In this document: positions 16,638 through 26,728 of the stretch, piece by piece
Position numbering within the stretch: the first letter of the stretch is position 1
How the letters are laid out: the number at the start of each line of letters is the position of its first letter
From: Pseudoxanthomonas sp. 3HH-4
GTDB taxonomy: Bacteria; Pseudomonadota; Gammaproteobacteria; Xanthomonadales; Xanthomonadaceae
Direction of reading: 5' to 3'
Length of the DNA stretch: 64,000 nucleotides
Assembly: GCF_006716465.1 (NCBI RefSeq)
Contig: NZ_VFPB01000001.1
Coordinates: 264,483-328,482, forward strand
Program-made: the position numbers and the translations under genes
Notes under the pieces: generated by a model
What the model saw: only the letters and a program-made list of their open reading frames with translations
Told to the model about the DNA's origin: nothing
The model's database searches: none

Positions 16638-18125
16638 ATGAAGACTCGACTGTTGTCCGGGTGGAAGACCCGTGCGCACGTACTCTGCTTGGCCACCTTG
16701 TGCGGCCTGATGACCCTGGGCGTGGCCGCGACCGCCATCGCGCAGGACACCGCTCCGCCAGCGGCGGAAGCGACCGCCGAAGCAGCACCCGCGGTGGGTG
16801 TCGTCACCGAAACCGTCACCGAAACCGTCACCGAGACGGTGACCGAAGCACCCGCGCCCGAGGCGGCGCCCGCTGAAGAAGCCGCTGCCGAGCCGGTGGT
16901 CGACAAGGGTGACGTGGCGTGGATGCTGACGTCCACGCTGCTTGTGCTGCTGATGGTGGTGCCGGGCCTGGCGCTGTTCTATGGCGGCATGGTGCGGTCG
17001 AAGAACGTACTGTCCGTGCTGGTCCAGGTCATCACCGTGTTCTCGCTGCTGGTGGTGCTATGGATCGTCTACGGCTACAGCCTGGCGTTCTCCGGCGAAG
17101 GCGCTTGGCTCGGCAACCTGGACAAGCTCTTCCTGAAGGGCGTGACGCCGGAAACGTTGGCGGCCACGTTCACCGACGGCGTCAGTCTGCCCGAGTACGT
17201 GTTCATCGCGTTCCAGTCGACGTTTGCCGGCATCACCGGCGCGCTGATCGTCGGCGCGTTCGCCGAGCGCATGAAGTTCGCCGCCGTGATCCTGTTCTCG
17301 GTGATCTGGTTCACCTTCGGCTACCTGCCGATCGCGCACATCGTGTGGGCCACCGGCGGCTACCTGTTCGAAATGGGCGCGCTGGATTTCGCCGGCGGCA
17401 CGGTGGTGCACATCAACGCGGGCGTGGCCGGCCTGATCGGCGCGTACTTCGTGGGCAAGCGCCTCGGCTACGGCCAGACCGCGCTGAAGCCGCACAACGT
17501 CACCCTGACCTACGTGGGTGCGTCGCTGTTGTGGGTGGGCTGGTTTGGCTTCAACGCGGGCTCCAACCTGGAAGCCAATGCCGGTGCCGCGCTGGCCTTC
17601 ATCAACACGCTGGTCGCCACGGCCGCCGCCGTCATCGCCTGGGCGCTGACCGAGAAGATATTCAAGGGCAAGTCGTCCGCGTTGGGCGTGGCTTCGGGTG
17701 CGGTGGCCGGCCTGGTCGGCATCACGCCGGCCGCGGGTCTGGTGGGTCCGTTCGGTGCCGTGGCCATCGGCTTCATCGCCGGCGTGGTCTGCGTCTGGGG
17801 CGTCACCGGCCTGAAGCGCTTGCTGAAGGTTGACGACACCGCCGACGTGTTCGGCGTGCATGCGGTCGGCGGCATCATCGGCGCGATCCTGACCGGCGTG
17901 TTCCATGCGCCGTCGCTGGGTGGCACCGGTGGCGAGGACTTCGACATGGTGGCGCAGGTCATCAAGCAGGCGACCGGCGTGGGCCTGACCATCGTCTGGA
18001 TCGGCGTGGTGTCGGTGGTCGCGTTCCTGATCGCGAAGATCGTGTTCGGCCTGCGCGTGACCGAAGACGCCGAACGTGAGGGCCTGGACATCGCCTCGCA
18101 CGGCGAATCGGCCTACGAGGCCTGA
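16638..18125 (+). CDS. amtB: Ammonium transporter AmtB
   Basis: A 495-residue ammonium channel. Residues 1-35 form a signal peptide (ending AIAQ). A periplasmic extension of about 55 residues, rich in Ala, Pro and Glu, then contains four VTET units (from 12-base DNA repeats at 16801-16848) before the first Amt helix (DVAWMLTSTLLVLLMVVPGL). The Amt fold of 11 helices follows, with the family motif FYGGMVRSKN and the second pore histidine region (DVFGVHAVGGIIG). It is co-transcribed with glnK (16-nt gap), the classic pair in which GlnK blocks the channel. The repeated N-terminal extension is longer than in enteric AmtB. Confidence 0.96.
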   Translation: MKTRLLSGWKTRAHVLCLATLCGLMTLGVAATAIAQDTAPPAAEATAEAAPAVGVVTETVTETVTETVTEAPAPEAAPAEEAAAEPVVDKGDVAWMLTSTLLVLLMVVPGLALFYGGMVRSKNVLSVLVQVITVFSLLVVLWIVYGYSLAFSGEGAWLGNLDKLFLKGVTPETLAATFTDGVSLPEYVFIAFQSTFAGITGALIVGAFAERMKFAAVILFSVIWFTFGYLPIAHIVWATGGYLFEMGALDFAGGTVVHINAGVAGLIGAYFVGKRLGYGQTALKPHNVTLTYVGASLLWVGWFGFNAGSNLEANAGAALAFINTLVATAAAVIAWALTEKIFKGKSSALGVASGAVAGLVGITPAAGLVGPFGAVAIGFIAGVVCVWGVTGLKRLLKVDDTADVFGVHAVGGIIGAILTGVFHAPSLGGTGGEDFDMVAQVIKQATGVGLTIVWIGVVSVVAFLIAKIVFGLRVTEDAEREGLDIASHGESAYEA

Positions 18126-18132
18126 TGGATTG

Positions 18133-18175
18133 CCGGGGACGGCTTTGCACTAAACTGGTGCAATGTCGTCCCCGG
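18133..18175 (+). promoter_or_regulatory. Nested palindrome between amtB and ntrB
   Basis: CCGGGGACG (18133-18141) and CGTCCCCGG (18167-18175) form perfect 9-bp outer arms around the NtrC operator, whose own inner arms TTGCAC/GTGCAA also pair, leaving symmetric 3-base internal loops. In RNA this would be a strong hairpin immediately after amtB; in DNA it centres on the operator. It spans the ATG at 18163. Confidence 0.7.
18146..18162 (+). promoter_or_regulatory. NtrC operator at the ntrBC promoter
   Basis: TGCACTAAACTGGTGCA fits the NtrC consensus TGCAC-N5-TGGTGCA without a mismatch in the conserved halves. It ends at the base before the first ntrB ATG, suggesting NtrC represses or modulates its own operon, as at enteric glnLp. 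Confidence 0.8.
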
Positions 18176-19228
18176 ACCCATCCCGCATGCGTTTTGAGCC
18201 CACCACCGACGCGCTCAGCACACCGGTGGCCTGGGCGGATGCCGACGGCCTGATCCGCGGCGTGAATCCTGCCTTCGCCCGCTGGCTGGGCGTCAGTAGC
18301 CGCCGCCTGCTGGGACAACCCCTGGCGGCCTTGGAGATCGAAGGCGACGCCATGGCACGGTTCCTGGACAACACTGATCGCGACGTCCTGCGGCTGCACC
18401 GCATGGCGCTGGGCATGCCCGGCGAGTCGCCGTGCTTCGCCGAGGGCTGGCTGTCGCGGCTGGACGGCGGAGGCTGGCTGCTGGAAGCGCATCCGGTGGA
18501 CGAATTCCCCGCGCTCGATCCCACCCAAGTCCTGCCGAATGCACTGAGCGCCGCGCTGAAGGGGCTGGCGCACGAGCTGCGCAATCCACTGGCCGGCCTG
18601 AAGGGCGCTGCCCAGCTGCTGGCGCGCCGGGCTGCGCATCGCAACGACAACGACGACGAGCGCGAGCTGATCGAACTGATCGAATCCGAAATCAACCGCC
18701 TCAACACCCTGCTTGAACAACTGCTTTCGCCATCCCCTCAGCGCCCGCACGCTGCCTTGAATATCCATACCGTGCTGGAGCGCGTGCTGCGGCTGGCCGA
18801 GAACGAGGGTGGCTGGTCGGTGCGCCTGCAGCGCGACTACGACCCCAGCCTGCCGGAACTGTCCGGCGACGCCGACCGACTGACGCAAGCGGTCTGGAAC
18901 CTGGTGCGCAACGCCCTGCAGGCGGGCGCCGCCAACATCATCCTGCGCACCCGTGTCGAACACGGGTCACGCATCCACGACCACCTGCACACGATGGCGT
19001 TGCGGGTGGAGATCGTCGACGACGGCCGCGGCGTGCCCGAAGCGCTCGCCGAGCATCTGTTCCTGCCGCTGGTCAGCGGCCGCGCGGAAGGCAGCGGCCT
19101 GGGCCTGGCGCTGTCGCAGCAGGTGGCGCGCGAACACCGGGGGTCGCTGACCTACCGCTCGCGCCCCGGCCATACGGTCTTCACCCTGCTGCTGCCGCAG
19201 TCGTTGCACGACCCCGACGAGGAACGTC

Positions 19229-19239
<11 letters not shown>
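18163..19239 (+). CDS. ntrB: Nitrogen-regulation sensor kinase NtrB (GlnL)
   Basis: A cytoplasmic histidine kinase of 358 residues from the ATG at 18163. An N-terminal PAS-like domain (PVAWADADGLIRGVNPAFAR) is followed by the dimerisation/phosphotransfer helix with AHELRNPLAGLKGAAQLL (His137) and the ATPase domain (NLVRNALQAG, DDGRGV, GSGLGLALS). With P-II it phosphorylates or dephosphorylates NtrC. Neither possible start has a clear ribosome site. The ATG at 18163 lies inside the hairpin described above, so the next ATG at 18187 (MRFEPTTDAL) may be the true start. The stop overlaps ntrC by 11 bases. Confidence 0.93.
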
Positions 19240-20671
<1,432 letters not shown>

Positions 20672-20750
20672 GCGTGCCCCGCTGCTTTCATCGAACATGA
20701 AGGTAGCGATGGTTACGGTAGCGGGCCACGACCTGCACCTGGAGCTCCCC

Positions 20751-21323
20751 ATGCGCATCGCCTTGTTGGCCGCCGCCTCCGCCCTCACGCTCGCGGCTTG
20801 CGGCACCACGCCATCCTCGTCTTCGCCCCCGTCGACGGCCACGTCTGACGTTCCCACCACCAGCACCGCCAAGCAGGCCGTCGCGGTGCTGGCTTCCGCG
20901 TCCGGCAGCCTGGTCAGTGGCAGCGTCACGCTCACCCCGATGGGCAAGGGCCTGCACCTGACCGGCGAAATCGGTGGCCTGCAGGCCAACAGCACGCATG
21001 CCTTCCATGTCCACGAGAAGGGCGACTGCAGCGCCGCCGACGCCAGCAGCGCCGGCCCGCATTTCAATCCGTTCAACACGGCGCACGGCAAGGCCGGCAG
21101 CGGCGCGCACCATGCAGGCGACATGAACAACCTCACCGCCAACGCCGACGGCGTGGCGAAGGTGGATGCACATGTGGAAGGCGTCACGCTGGGTGGCGGC
21201 GCGGTGAACGATGTCGCCACGCGCGCACTGATCGTGCACGCCGCGCCGGATGACTACGCCAGCCAGCCCGCCGGCAACGCCGGGGCGCGGGTGGCCTGCG
21301 GCATCATCAAGATCACCCGGTAA
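20751..21323 (+). CDS. sodC: Superoxide dismutase [Cu-Zn], lipoprotein type
   Basis: A 190-residue exported enzyme that dismutates superoxide. A signal peptide with lipobox (LTLAACG) is followed by a Ser/Pro/Thr linker, then the metal ligands: HVHEKGDC (His86, His88), GPHFNPFNTAHG, HHAGDMNN and the late LIVHAAPDDY. The cysteines of KGDC and VACGI form the conserved disulfide. The ATG at 20751 has GGAG upstream and gives the expected signal; the frame extends 18 codons further without similarity. The lipid anchor implies periplasmic or outer-membrane location. Confidence 0.93.
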   Translation: MRIALLAAASALTLAACGTTPSSSSPPSTATSDVPTTSTAKQAVAVLASASGSLVSGSVTLTPMGKGLHLTGEIGGLQANSTHAFHVHEKGDCSAADASSAGPHFNPFNTAHGKAGSGAHHAGDMNNLTANADGVAKVDAHVEGVTLGGGAVNDVATRALIVHAAPDDYASQPAGNAGARVACGIIKITR

Positions 21324-21335
21324 CCCGGCCTGGTG

Positions 21336-21416
21336 TTGCAGGAGGGGCTTCAGCCCCGAGGCTCTTGCTTCTCAGACATCCCCGCGAAAGCGCCGGGGAT
21401 GAAGCCCCTCCTGCAG
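21336..21416. repeat. Inverted pair of GCAGGAGGGGCTTCAGCCCC repeats
   Basis: GTTGCAGGAGGGGCTTCAGC begins at 21336, and the reverse-complement copy ending GAAGCCCCTCCTGCAG lies at 21393-21416. The pair could fold into a long hairpin between the convergent sodC and the following minus-strand gene and may terminate both. Same family as at 5011 and 63657. Confidence 0.8.
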
Positions 21417-21450
21417 GGAATGCGTGGGGCGGATGTCCGCCATTACGCCA

Positions 21451-22332
21451 TTACGCCATCGCAGTCCGCGGATCCGCGTTGCCGGGGCAGTGCGCGAACG
21501 TCACCGGAACGCCGTGCGCTTCCAGCACGGCGGCGATCTGCTGCTGGCGTGCCTGGAAGTGCTGGTACGCGCGTTCCAGTCGCTCATCGGTGGCTTCCTG
21601 CGGCGCGTACCGCGCTCGCCATGCCAGCGGTTCGAACAGCGCAATGTGCACTTCGCCGCCCGCGTAGCGCAGCAACGGTTCCGGCAGCGCATCCAGCCAT
21701 TGTTCTTCCGCCGGCGCCATCAGCGCGGTTTCGATGACCGGCCACAGCGCGCCCAGGCCGCCGTGTTCGTACTGCATCGCGGTCATCGCGGCGAGGTCGT
21801 GCAGGGTCATGTAGCGCGCGTGCTCGATCTGCGCACCGAAGGCGGTCTGTGCGAGTAGCGCGGTATCGGCTTGGGCCATGCCGGTTTCGAGCAGTACGGT
21901 CTCCAACCGTTCGCTGACGGCTTCGACCGTATGGTCCTCGCCACTGAGCAAGAACGGCACCACGCGCAGCAGGCCACCGCGCAGGCCATCGTCCGCCTGC
22001 AACGGCATCGGAATGTCGCCGGATTCATCGGCACCGAACGCGATCAGGCGTGCGCCTTCGCCGCCTCCCGGTGCGCGCTGGTGCAGCTCGCGCAGCCGCT
22101 GGTGCAGCGGCCAACCGGGGCGCAGGGCTTCGGCGGGATCGAAATGCGCGGCGGCGAAGACGAGATCCAGGTCACGCACCTGCGGCGCATGCACGGCCAG
22201 GTCGCGCCCCAGTTTGCCGGCCAGTTCGCTCGCTTCAGACGCGGCCAGCGCTGCGCGCTGCGGCGGATGGCCGGCGGCGAGCTCCAGGGCAATCACGCCC
22301 ATGACGACGGGGCCGGTTGGGGGTCGAGTCAT
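21451..22332 (-). CDS. Conserved hypothetical protein, phosphoglycerate mutase-like regulatory type
   Basis: A 293-residue soluble protein with no signal peptide or membrane segment, Ala/Leu/Glu-rich. Segments such as LDLVFAAAHFDPAEALRPG and RLIAFGADESGDIPMPLQAD have a regular alternating pattern. I cannot place it in a family with confidence; the end (VPVTFAHCPGNADPRTAMA) holds its only cysteine. It is divergent from the thiolase gene across 107 nt, so they may share a promoter region. The ATG at 22332 is the first available; one ten codons later is possible. The alkaline-phosphatase-like comparison in the name is only a guess. Confidence 0.6.
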   Translation of the reverse strand: MTRPPTGPVVMGVIALELAAGHPPQRAALAASEASELAGKLGRDLAVHAPQVRDLDLVFAAAHFDPAEALRPGWPLHQRLRELHQRAPGGGEGARLIAFGADESGDIPMPLQADDGLRGGLLRVVPFLLSGEDHTVEAVSERLETVLLETGMAQADTALLAQTAFGAQIEHARYMTLHDLAAMTAMQYEHGGLGALWPVIETALMAPAEEQWLDALPEPLLRYAGGEVHIALFEPLAWRARYAPQEATDERLERAYQHFQARQQQIAAVLEAHGVPVTFAHCPGNADPRTAMA

Positions 22333-22439
22333 GTCAGCGGTTGGAGGCGATGGAGGGGCGCATTACACTCCCCCATTATGCCTGCCGTACGCAGGCGCAT
22401 CTTCACCCATCCATCATCGCCATCCGCACCGAGGTCCCC

Positions 22440-23720
22440 ATGCCCGCTCCCCGTCCCGTCGCCATCCTCGGCGGCGTCCGCATTCCGTTCTGCCGCCAGA
22501 ACACGGCCTATGCGGATGTCGGGAACCTGGGCATGTCGGTGCGCACGCTGGGCGCGCTGGTCGAGCGCTTCGGCCTGCACGGCCAGCAACTCGGCGAAGT
22601 GGCGATGGGTGCGGTGATCAAGCATTCCTCCGACTGGAACCTGGGCCGCGAAGCCGCGTTGTCGTCCGGCCTGTCGCCGCTGACGCCGGGCATCACCCTG
22701 CAACGCGCCTGCGGCACCAGCCTGGACACCATCATCCACATCGGCAACAAGATCGCACTGGGCCAGATCGACTCCGGCATCGGCGGCGGTTCGGACACCA
22801 CGTCCGAAGTGCCGATCGTCTACGGCAAGAAGCTGCGCGCGCGGCTGTTGGCCGCGAATCGTGCCAAGACCACGCAGGACAAGATCAAGGCGCTGGTCGG
22901 CGGCTTCAAGTTCAGCGAACTGAAGCCGGAGTTCCCCGGGGTGGCCGAACCGCGCACAGGCAAGAGCATGGGCGACCACTGCGAGGACATGGCGAAGGAG
23001 TGGAACATCTCGCGTGACTCGCAGGACGAACTCGCCGTCGCGTCGCACAAGAAGCTGGCCGCCGCGTACGAGCGCGGCTTCTTCGATGACCTCATCGCTC
23101 CGTTCCGCGGCCTCGAGCGCGACAACATCCTGCGCGCCGACACCTCGCTGGAAAAACTGGCTACGTTGAAGCCGGCCTTCGACAAGACCTCTGGCCGTGG
23201 CACGCTGACCGCCGCCAATTCCACGCCGCTGACCGACGGCGCGGCCGCGGTGCTGCTGTCCAGCGACGAGTGGGCGAAGGCGCACGGCCACGAGCCACTG
23301 GCCTACCTGAAGGACGCGCAGGTGTCGGCGGTCGATTTCGTCCACGGCGAAGGCTTGCTGATGGCGCCGACCGTGGCCGTGCCGGAAATGCTCAAGCGCA
23401 ATGGCCTGACGCTGCAGGACTTCGACATCTACGAGATCCACGAAGCCTTCGCCGCACAGGTGCTGTGCACGCTGCGCGCGTGGGAAAGCGAAGACTACTG
23501 CCGCAACCGCCTGGGCCTGGACGCGCCGCTGGGCAGGATCGATCCCGCCAAGATGAACCCCAACGGTTCCTCGCTGGCGACGGGCCATCCGTTCGCCGCC
23601 ACGGGTGCGCGCATCGTCGCCACCGTGGCCAAGGAACTGAAGCAGCGTGGTGGCGGCCGTGCGCTGGTCTCCATCTGCACCGCTGGCGGCATGGGCGTGG
23701 TGGCGATCATCGAGCGTTGA
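22440..23720 (+). CDS. Acetyl-CoA C-acyltransferase (thiolase, FadI-like)
   Basis: A 426-residue thiolase. The nucleophile lies in QRACGTSLDT (about Cys100), the second site in IHEAFAAQ and GHPFAATGAR, and the last cysteine in SICTAGGMG. Length, the insertion between the first motifs and the TAANSTPLTDGAAAV block resemble the FadI group of trifunctional-complex thiolases rather than the shorter PhaA/AtoB type. It cleaves 3-ketoacyl-CoA in beta-oxidation or forms acetoacetyl-CoA. No FadJ-like partner is adjacent. The ATG at 22440 is chosen from the family N-terminus MPAPRPVAILGGVRIPF. Confidence 0.9.
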   Translation: MPAPRPVAILGGVRIPFCRQNTAYADVGNLGMSVRTLGALVERFGLHGQQLGEVAMGAVIKHSSDWNLGREAALSSGLSPLTPGITLQRACGTSLDTIIHIGNKIALGQIDSGIGGGSDTTSEVPIVYGKKLRARLLAANRAKTTQDKIKALVGGFKFSELKPEFPGVAEPRTGKSMGDHCEDMAKEWNISRDSQDELAVASHKKLAAAYERGFFDDLIAPFRGLERDNILRADTSLEKLATLKPAFDKTSGRGTLTAANSTPLTDGAAAVLLSSDEWAKAHGHEPLAYLKDAQVSAVDFVHGEGLLMAPTVAVPEMLKRNGLTLQDFDIYEIHEAFAAQVLCTLRAWESEDYCRNRLGLDAPLGRIDPAKMNPNGSSLATGHPFAATGARIVATVAKELKQRGGGRALVSICTAGGMGVVAIIER

Positions 23721-23765
23721 GCCACCGCAGCGTCAAACGCGTTGTTTGGCTGGGAAGATGCCGCC

Positions 23766-25511
23766 TCACCGCGCCGGCATCTGCACCTGCGCGCTGCCGA
23801 CGCCATGGCGGTGGCCCTCGCTGACGGCGGTCACCGTGCCGTCCGTGTTGAACACCAGTGCATTCGCGGCGCCGATCTCCTCCGCCTGCGCCGACCAGCG
23901 CTGTCCGTAAAGCACCAGCGCGTTAGCCTGTGCGCTCCCGGCGAAACCGGGCTCGACGTCCGTCGTGTCGCCGTTGCGCTGCGACAGCCGCAGCGCGTCT
24001 ATCGCCTGATCCATGGGCAGGCCCAGGTCGATGTAATTGACTATGGTCTGCAGCACCGTGCTGATGATGGTGGAACCGCCCGGGCTGCCGATGGAGAACG
24101 CGGGCCTCCCGTCTTTCAGCGCGAGCGTCGGCGTCATGCTGCTGCGCGGGCGCTTGCCGCCTTCGGGCACGTTGGGGTGCGGGCCGGTGAAGTCGAAGTC
24201 GGTCAGCTCGTTGTTGAGCAGGAACCCGTAACCCGGCACCACCATGCCGCTGCCGCCCCAGTCCTCGATGGTGAACGTGTACGCGACGACGTTGCCGTCC
24301 TTGTCCGAGACGGTCAGGTGCGTGGTGTGGGCGCTCTCCGGTAGCAGCGCGCGCGGCGCGGGACGCAGCGGATAACTCGCATCCTGTTGGAAGGCGAAGG
24401 GATCGCCGGCGGCGACCGGACCCGGCGCGGCGTGCGCGGGATCGATCAATGTGCGCCGCTGCGCGGCATACGCCTTGCTGAGCAGACCTGCCACGGGCGC
24501 ATCCACGTACTCGGGATCGGCCAGGTAAGCGTCGCGGTCGGCGAAGGCGAGACGGCTCGCTTCCAGATAGAGATGCTCCGCCTGCGCGCGCGGCAGCGCC
24601 TTCAGGTCGTAGCCTTCGAGGATGTTCAGCGCTTCGAACACGGTCACGCCACCGCTGCTCGGCAGCGGCATGCCGTACAGCTCATAGTCGCGGTAGGTGG
24701 AGCGCACCGGCGCGCGCACGCGGGCTTCGTAGTCGGCCAGATCCGCCAGCGTCATGCGGCCGCCGCGCACCGAAACGCCGGCCGCCGTCGGTGGACGATT
24801 CACCGCGTCGACGATCGCGTGCGCCAACGGGCCTTCGTAAAAGGCCTTCACACCACCGCGCGCCAGCAGGCGGTACGCACGTGCGAGATCGGGATTGCGC
24901 AGCGTCGTACCCGCAGGGAGTGCCTTGCCTTCCCGCAGGTACAGCGCAGCAGTGGCGGGGAAGCGACGGAACTTGCCTTCATTCCGCGCGACCAGATTCG
25001 AGAAGTTGGCATCGACGGTGAAGCCCTGCTCTGCTACCGAGATCGCCGGTGCCAGGACCTGTTCGAACGACATCGTGCCGTAGCGCCGCAGCGCCTCGTG
25101 CCAACCGCGCACGGTGCCGGGCACGCCGACCGACAGGCCGCTGGCGACGGCGGTATCGAAGTCCATCTCTCGACCCTCCTCGATGAAGAGGGCGGGCGCA
25201 ACGGCGGCGGGCGCCGTCTCGCGATGGTCGAGGGTGACCACGCGCTTCTCCTTTGCCAGATAAACCACCATGAAGCCGCCCCCGCCGATCCCGCAGCTGA
25301 AGGGATCCGTGACGCCCAGCGTGGCCGCCGCCGCGACGCCGGCATCGACCGCATTGCCGCCGCGGTCGAGGACCGCGATCGCCGACCGCGTGGCCTGTTC
25401 GCTGATCGTCGCCGCACCCCCGCCGGTGCCGGAGGCGACCGGCGTTTTGGCATGCGCACCCGTGGCGGCCAGCAGGGCGAGCAGAAAGACGGCACGCAGG
25501 AGTCGGGTCAT
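23766..25511 (-). CDS. ggt: Gamma-glutamyltransferase (glutathione hydrolase)
   Basis: A 581-residue periplasmic Ntn hydrolase precursor. A signal peptide (ending ATGAHA) is followed by the large-subunit part and the autoprocessing site SAHTTHLTVSDKDGN, with the catalytic Thr at about residue 396 becoming the N-terminus of the small subunit. Other family marks are GGGGFMVVY, LPSSGGVT and the substrate-binding GSPGGSTII. It hydrolyses glutathione and transfers gamma-glutamyl groups. It lies convergent to the thiolase gene, with only 45 nt between the stops. Confidence 0.95.
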   Translation of the reverse strand: MTRLLRAVFLLALLAATGAHAKTPVASGTGGGAATISEQATRSAIAVLDRGGNAVDAGVAAAATLGVTDPFSCGIGGGGFMVVYLAKEKRVVTLDHRETAPAAVAPALFIEEGREMDFDTAVASGLSVGVPGTVRGWHEALRRYGTMSFEQVLAPAISVAEQGFTVDANFSNLVARNEGKFRRFPATAALYLREGKALPAGTTLRNPDLARAYRLLARGGVKAFYEGPLAHAIVDAVNRPPTAAGVSVRGGRMTLADLADYEARVRAPVRSTYRDYELYGMPLPSSGGVTVFEALNILEGYDLKALPRAQAEHLYLEASRLAFADRDAYLADPEYVDAPVAGLLSKAYAAQRRTLIDPAHAAPGPVAAGDPFAFQQDASYPLRPAPRALLPESAHTTHLTVSDKDGNVVAYTFTIEDWGGSGMVVPGYGFLLNNELTDFDFTGPHPNVPEGGKRPRSSMTPTLALKDGRPAFSIGSPGGSTIISTVLQTIVNYIDLGLPMDQAIDALRLSQRNGDTTDVEPGFAGSAQANALVLYGQRWSAQAEEIGAANALVFNTDGTVTAVSEGHRHGVGSAQVQMPAR

Positions 25512-25699
25512 CGCGGATCACCGAAGGGCAGGCGATCCGATTGTCACATGGTCCAGGCGGGTCTCGGCGGGCCACGCCGAGACCTGCGCCACAGCGCATC
25601 GAAGCATGGAATGATGCCCGCCAACCCCGGTGGCCCGCGCCATGCGTTGGTAGTCGGGTCGGCAACCCGGCCATCGCCCTCCCAGCCTTTGGAGTTTCC

Positions 25700-26713
25700 A
25701 TGCGCCTGCACAGGATGTACTGCGTTGTTCCGCTGTTAGCTCTCTCGATCCTCGTTGTTGCCTGCAGCAAGCGAGAAATGGCCGAGCCCGATGCCGCTGC
25801 TGCCGCCGAGTCACGCGCCGACGCCACAGGCGCGCCCCTACTGGCCGAAGCGCCCTCCGATGATTTCGCCGCGGCGGCGCCCCAGAAGAACGTCGCGTCG
25901 CCGGCGTTGCAGGGCCCCGGGGTCGACCCTTCGCAGATGGCCTCGGATGTGGCGAGCCAGGTCGACCCACAACGCCACTTCATCCGCACCGCGCAGGCAC
26001 AGTTCCAGGTGGTGGATGTCTACCGCACCGCGCTGGCGATCGAGGATGAGGTCGCCGCACAGGGCGGTTTCGTCGTCGGCAACGAGATCACCTCGCAGGT
26101 GCAGCGTGTGCTGAGCCGCCCGCTCGGGCAAGGCAAGCGACTGGAACTGACCGAGTACACCCTGCAGGGCGAGTTGACCGTACGCGTACCCAGCGAGCGC
26201 ACGCAGGCTTTCCTGCGCGCCGTCGCCGCTCAGATGGCATTCCTGGACCGGCGCAGCTTCTCGGCCCGCGATGCGCAGTTCGACCTGCTGCGCCAGCAAC
26301 TGGCACGCCAGCGCGCGCAGGACGAGCAGCAGGAACTGGGTGAGGCCGTGCAGGCGGGCGGCAAGCTGGGCGACAAGACCGATGCGATCCAGTCGCGCGG
26401 CGCGGCGCGTGCCAGCCGCGACGAGGCACTGATCGCGCAGAAGGAGTTCGAGGACCGCGTCGCCTTCAGCACCATCACCCTGTCGTTGCACCAGGATGCG
26501 CACGTGCGCAGGACCGAGCGTGTCGACGTGGATGCCGTGTTCCGCGACAACGGACCCGGCTTCTTCAACCGGCTGCGTGATGCGCTCGCGATCGGCTGGC
26601 GCGGCGGGCTGGAGGTCGTCATCGCACTGGCCGCACTGTGGCCGTTGTGGCTATGCGTGCTTGCGCTGTTGCTGGGCTGGCGGCGCTGGCGCCGGAAGCC
26701 GGCGGTCGGCTGA
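25700..26713 (+). CDS. DUF4349 domain lipoprotein
   Basis: A 337-residue envelope protein. A lipoprotein signal (ILVVACSK) is followed by an Ala-rich linker, then the DUF4349 core from HFIRTAQAQFQVVDVYRTAL (about residues 94-113) with a predicted coiled coil in the Gln/Arg/Asp-rich middle (LLRQQLARQRAQDEQQELGE). One C-terminal transmembrane helix (about 308-328) is followed by basic residues. A lipobox plus a C-terminal helix suggests both ends are membrane-attached. The function of the family is unknown. GGAG at 25691 supports the start. Confidence 0.85.
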   Translation: MRLHRMYCVVPLLALSILVVACSKREMAEPDAAAAAESRADATGAPLLAEAPSDDFAAAAPQKNVASPALQGPGVDPSQMASDVASQVDPQRHFIRTAQAQFQVVDVYRTALAIEDEVAAQGGFVVGNEITSQVQRVLSRPLGQGKRLELTEYTLQGELTVRVPSERTQAFLRAVAAQMAFLDRRSFSARDAQFDLLRQQLARQRAQDEQQELGEAVQAGGKLGDKTDAIQSRGAARASRDEALIAQKEFEDRVAFSTITLSLHQDAHVRRTERVDVDAVFRDNGPGFFNRLRDALAIGWRGGLEVVIALAALWPLWLCVLALLLGWRRWRRKPAVG

Positions 26714-26728
26714 TCGCGCGCCGCGCGC

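Noticed and set aside
16801-16848. Tandem 12-base repeats as a possible CRISPR-like array
   Set aside because: They encode VTET units inside amtB and have no spacers.
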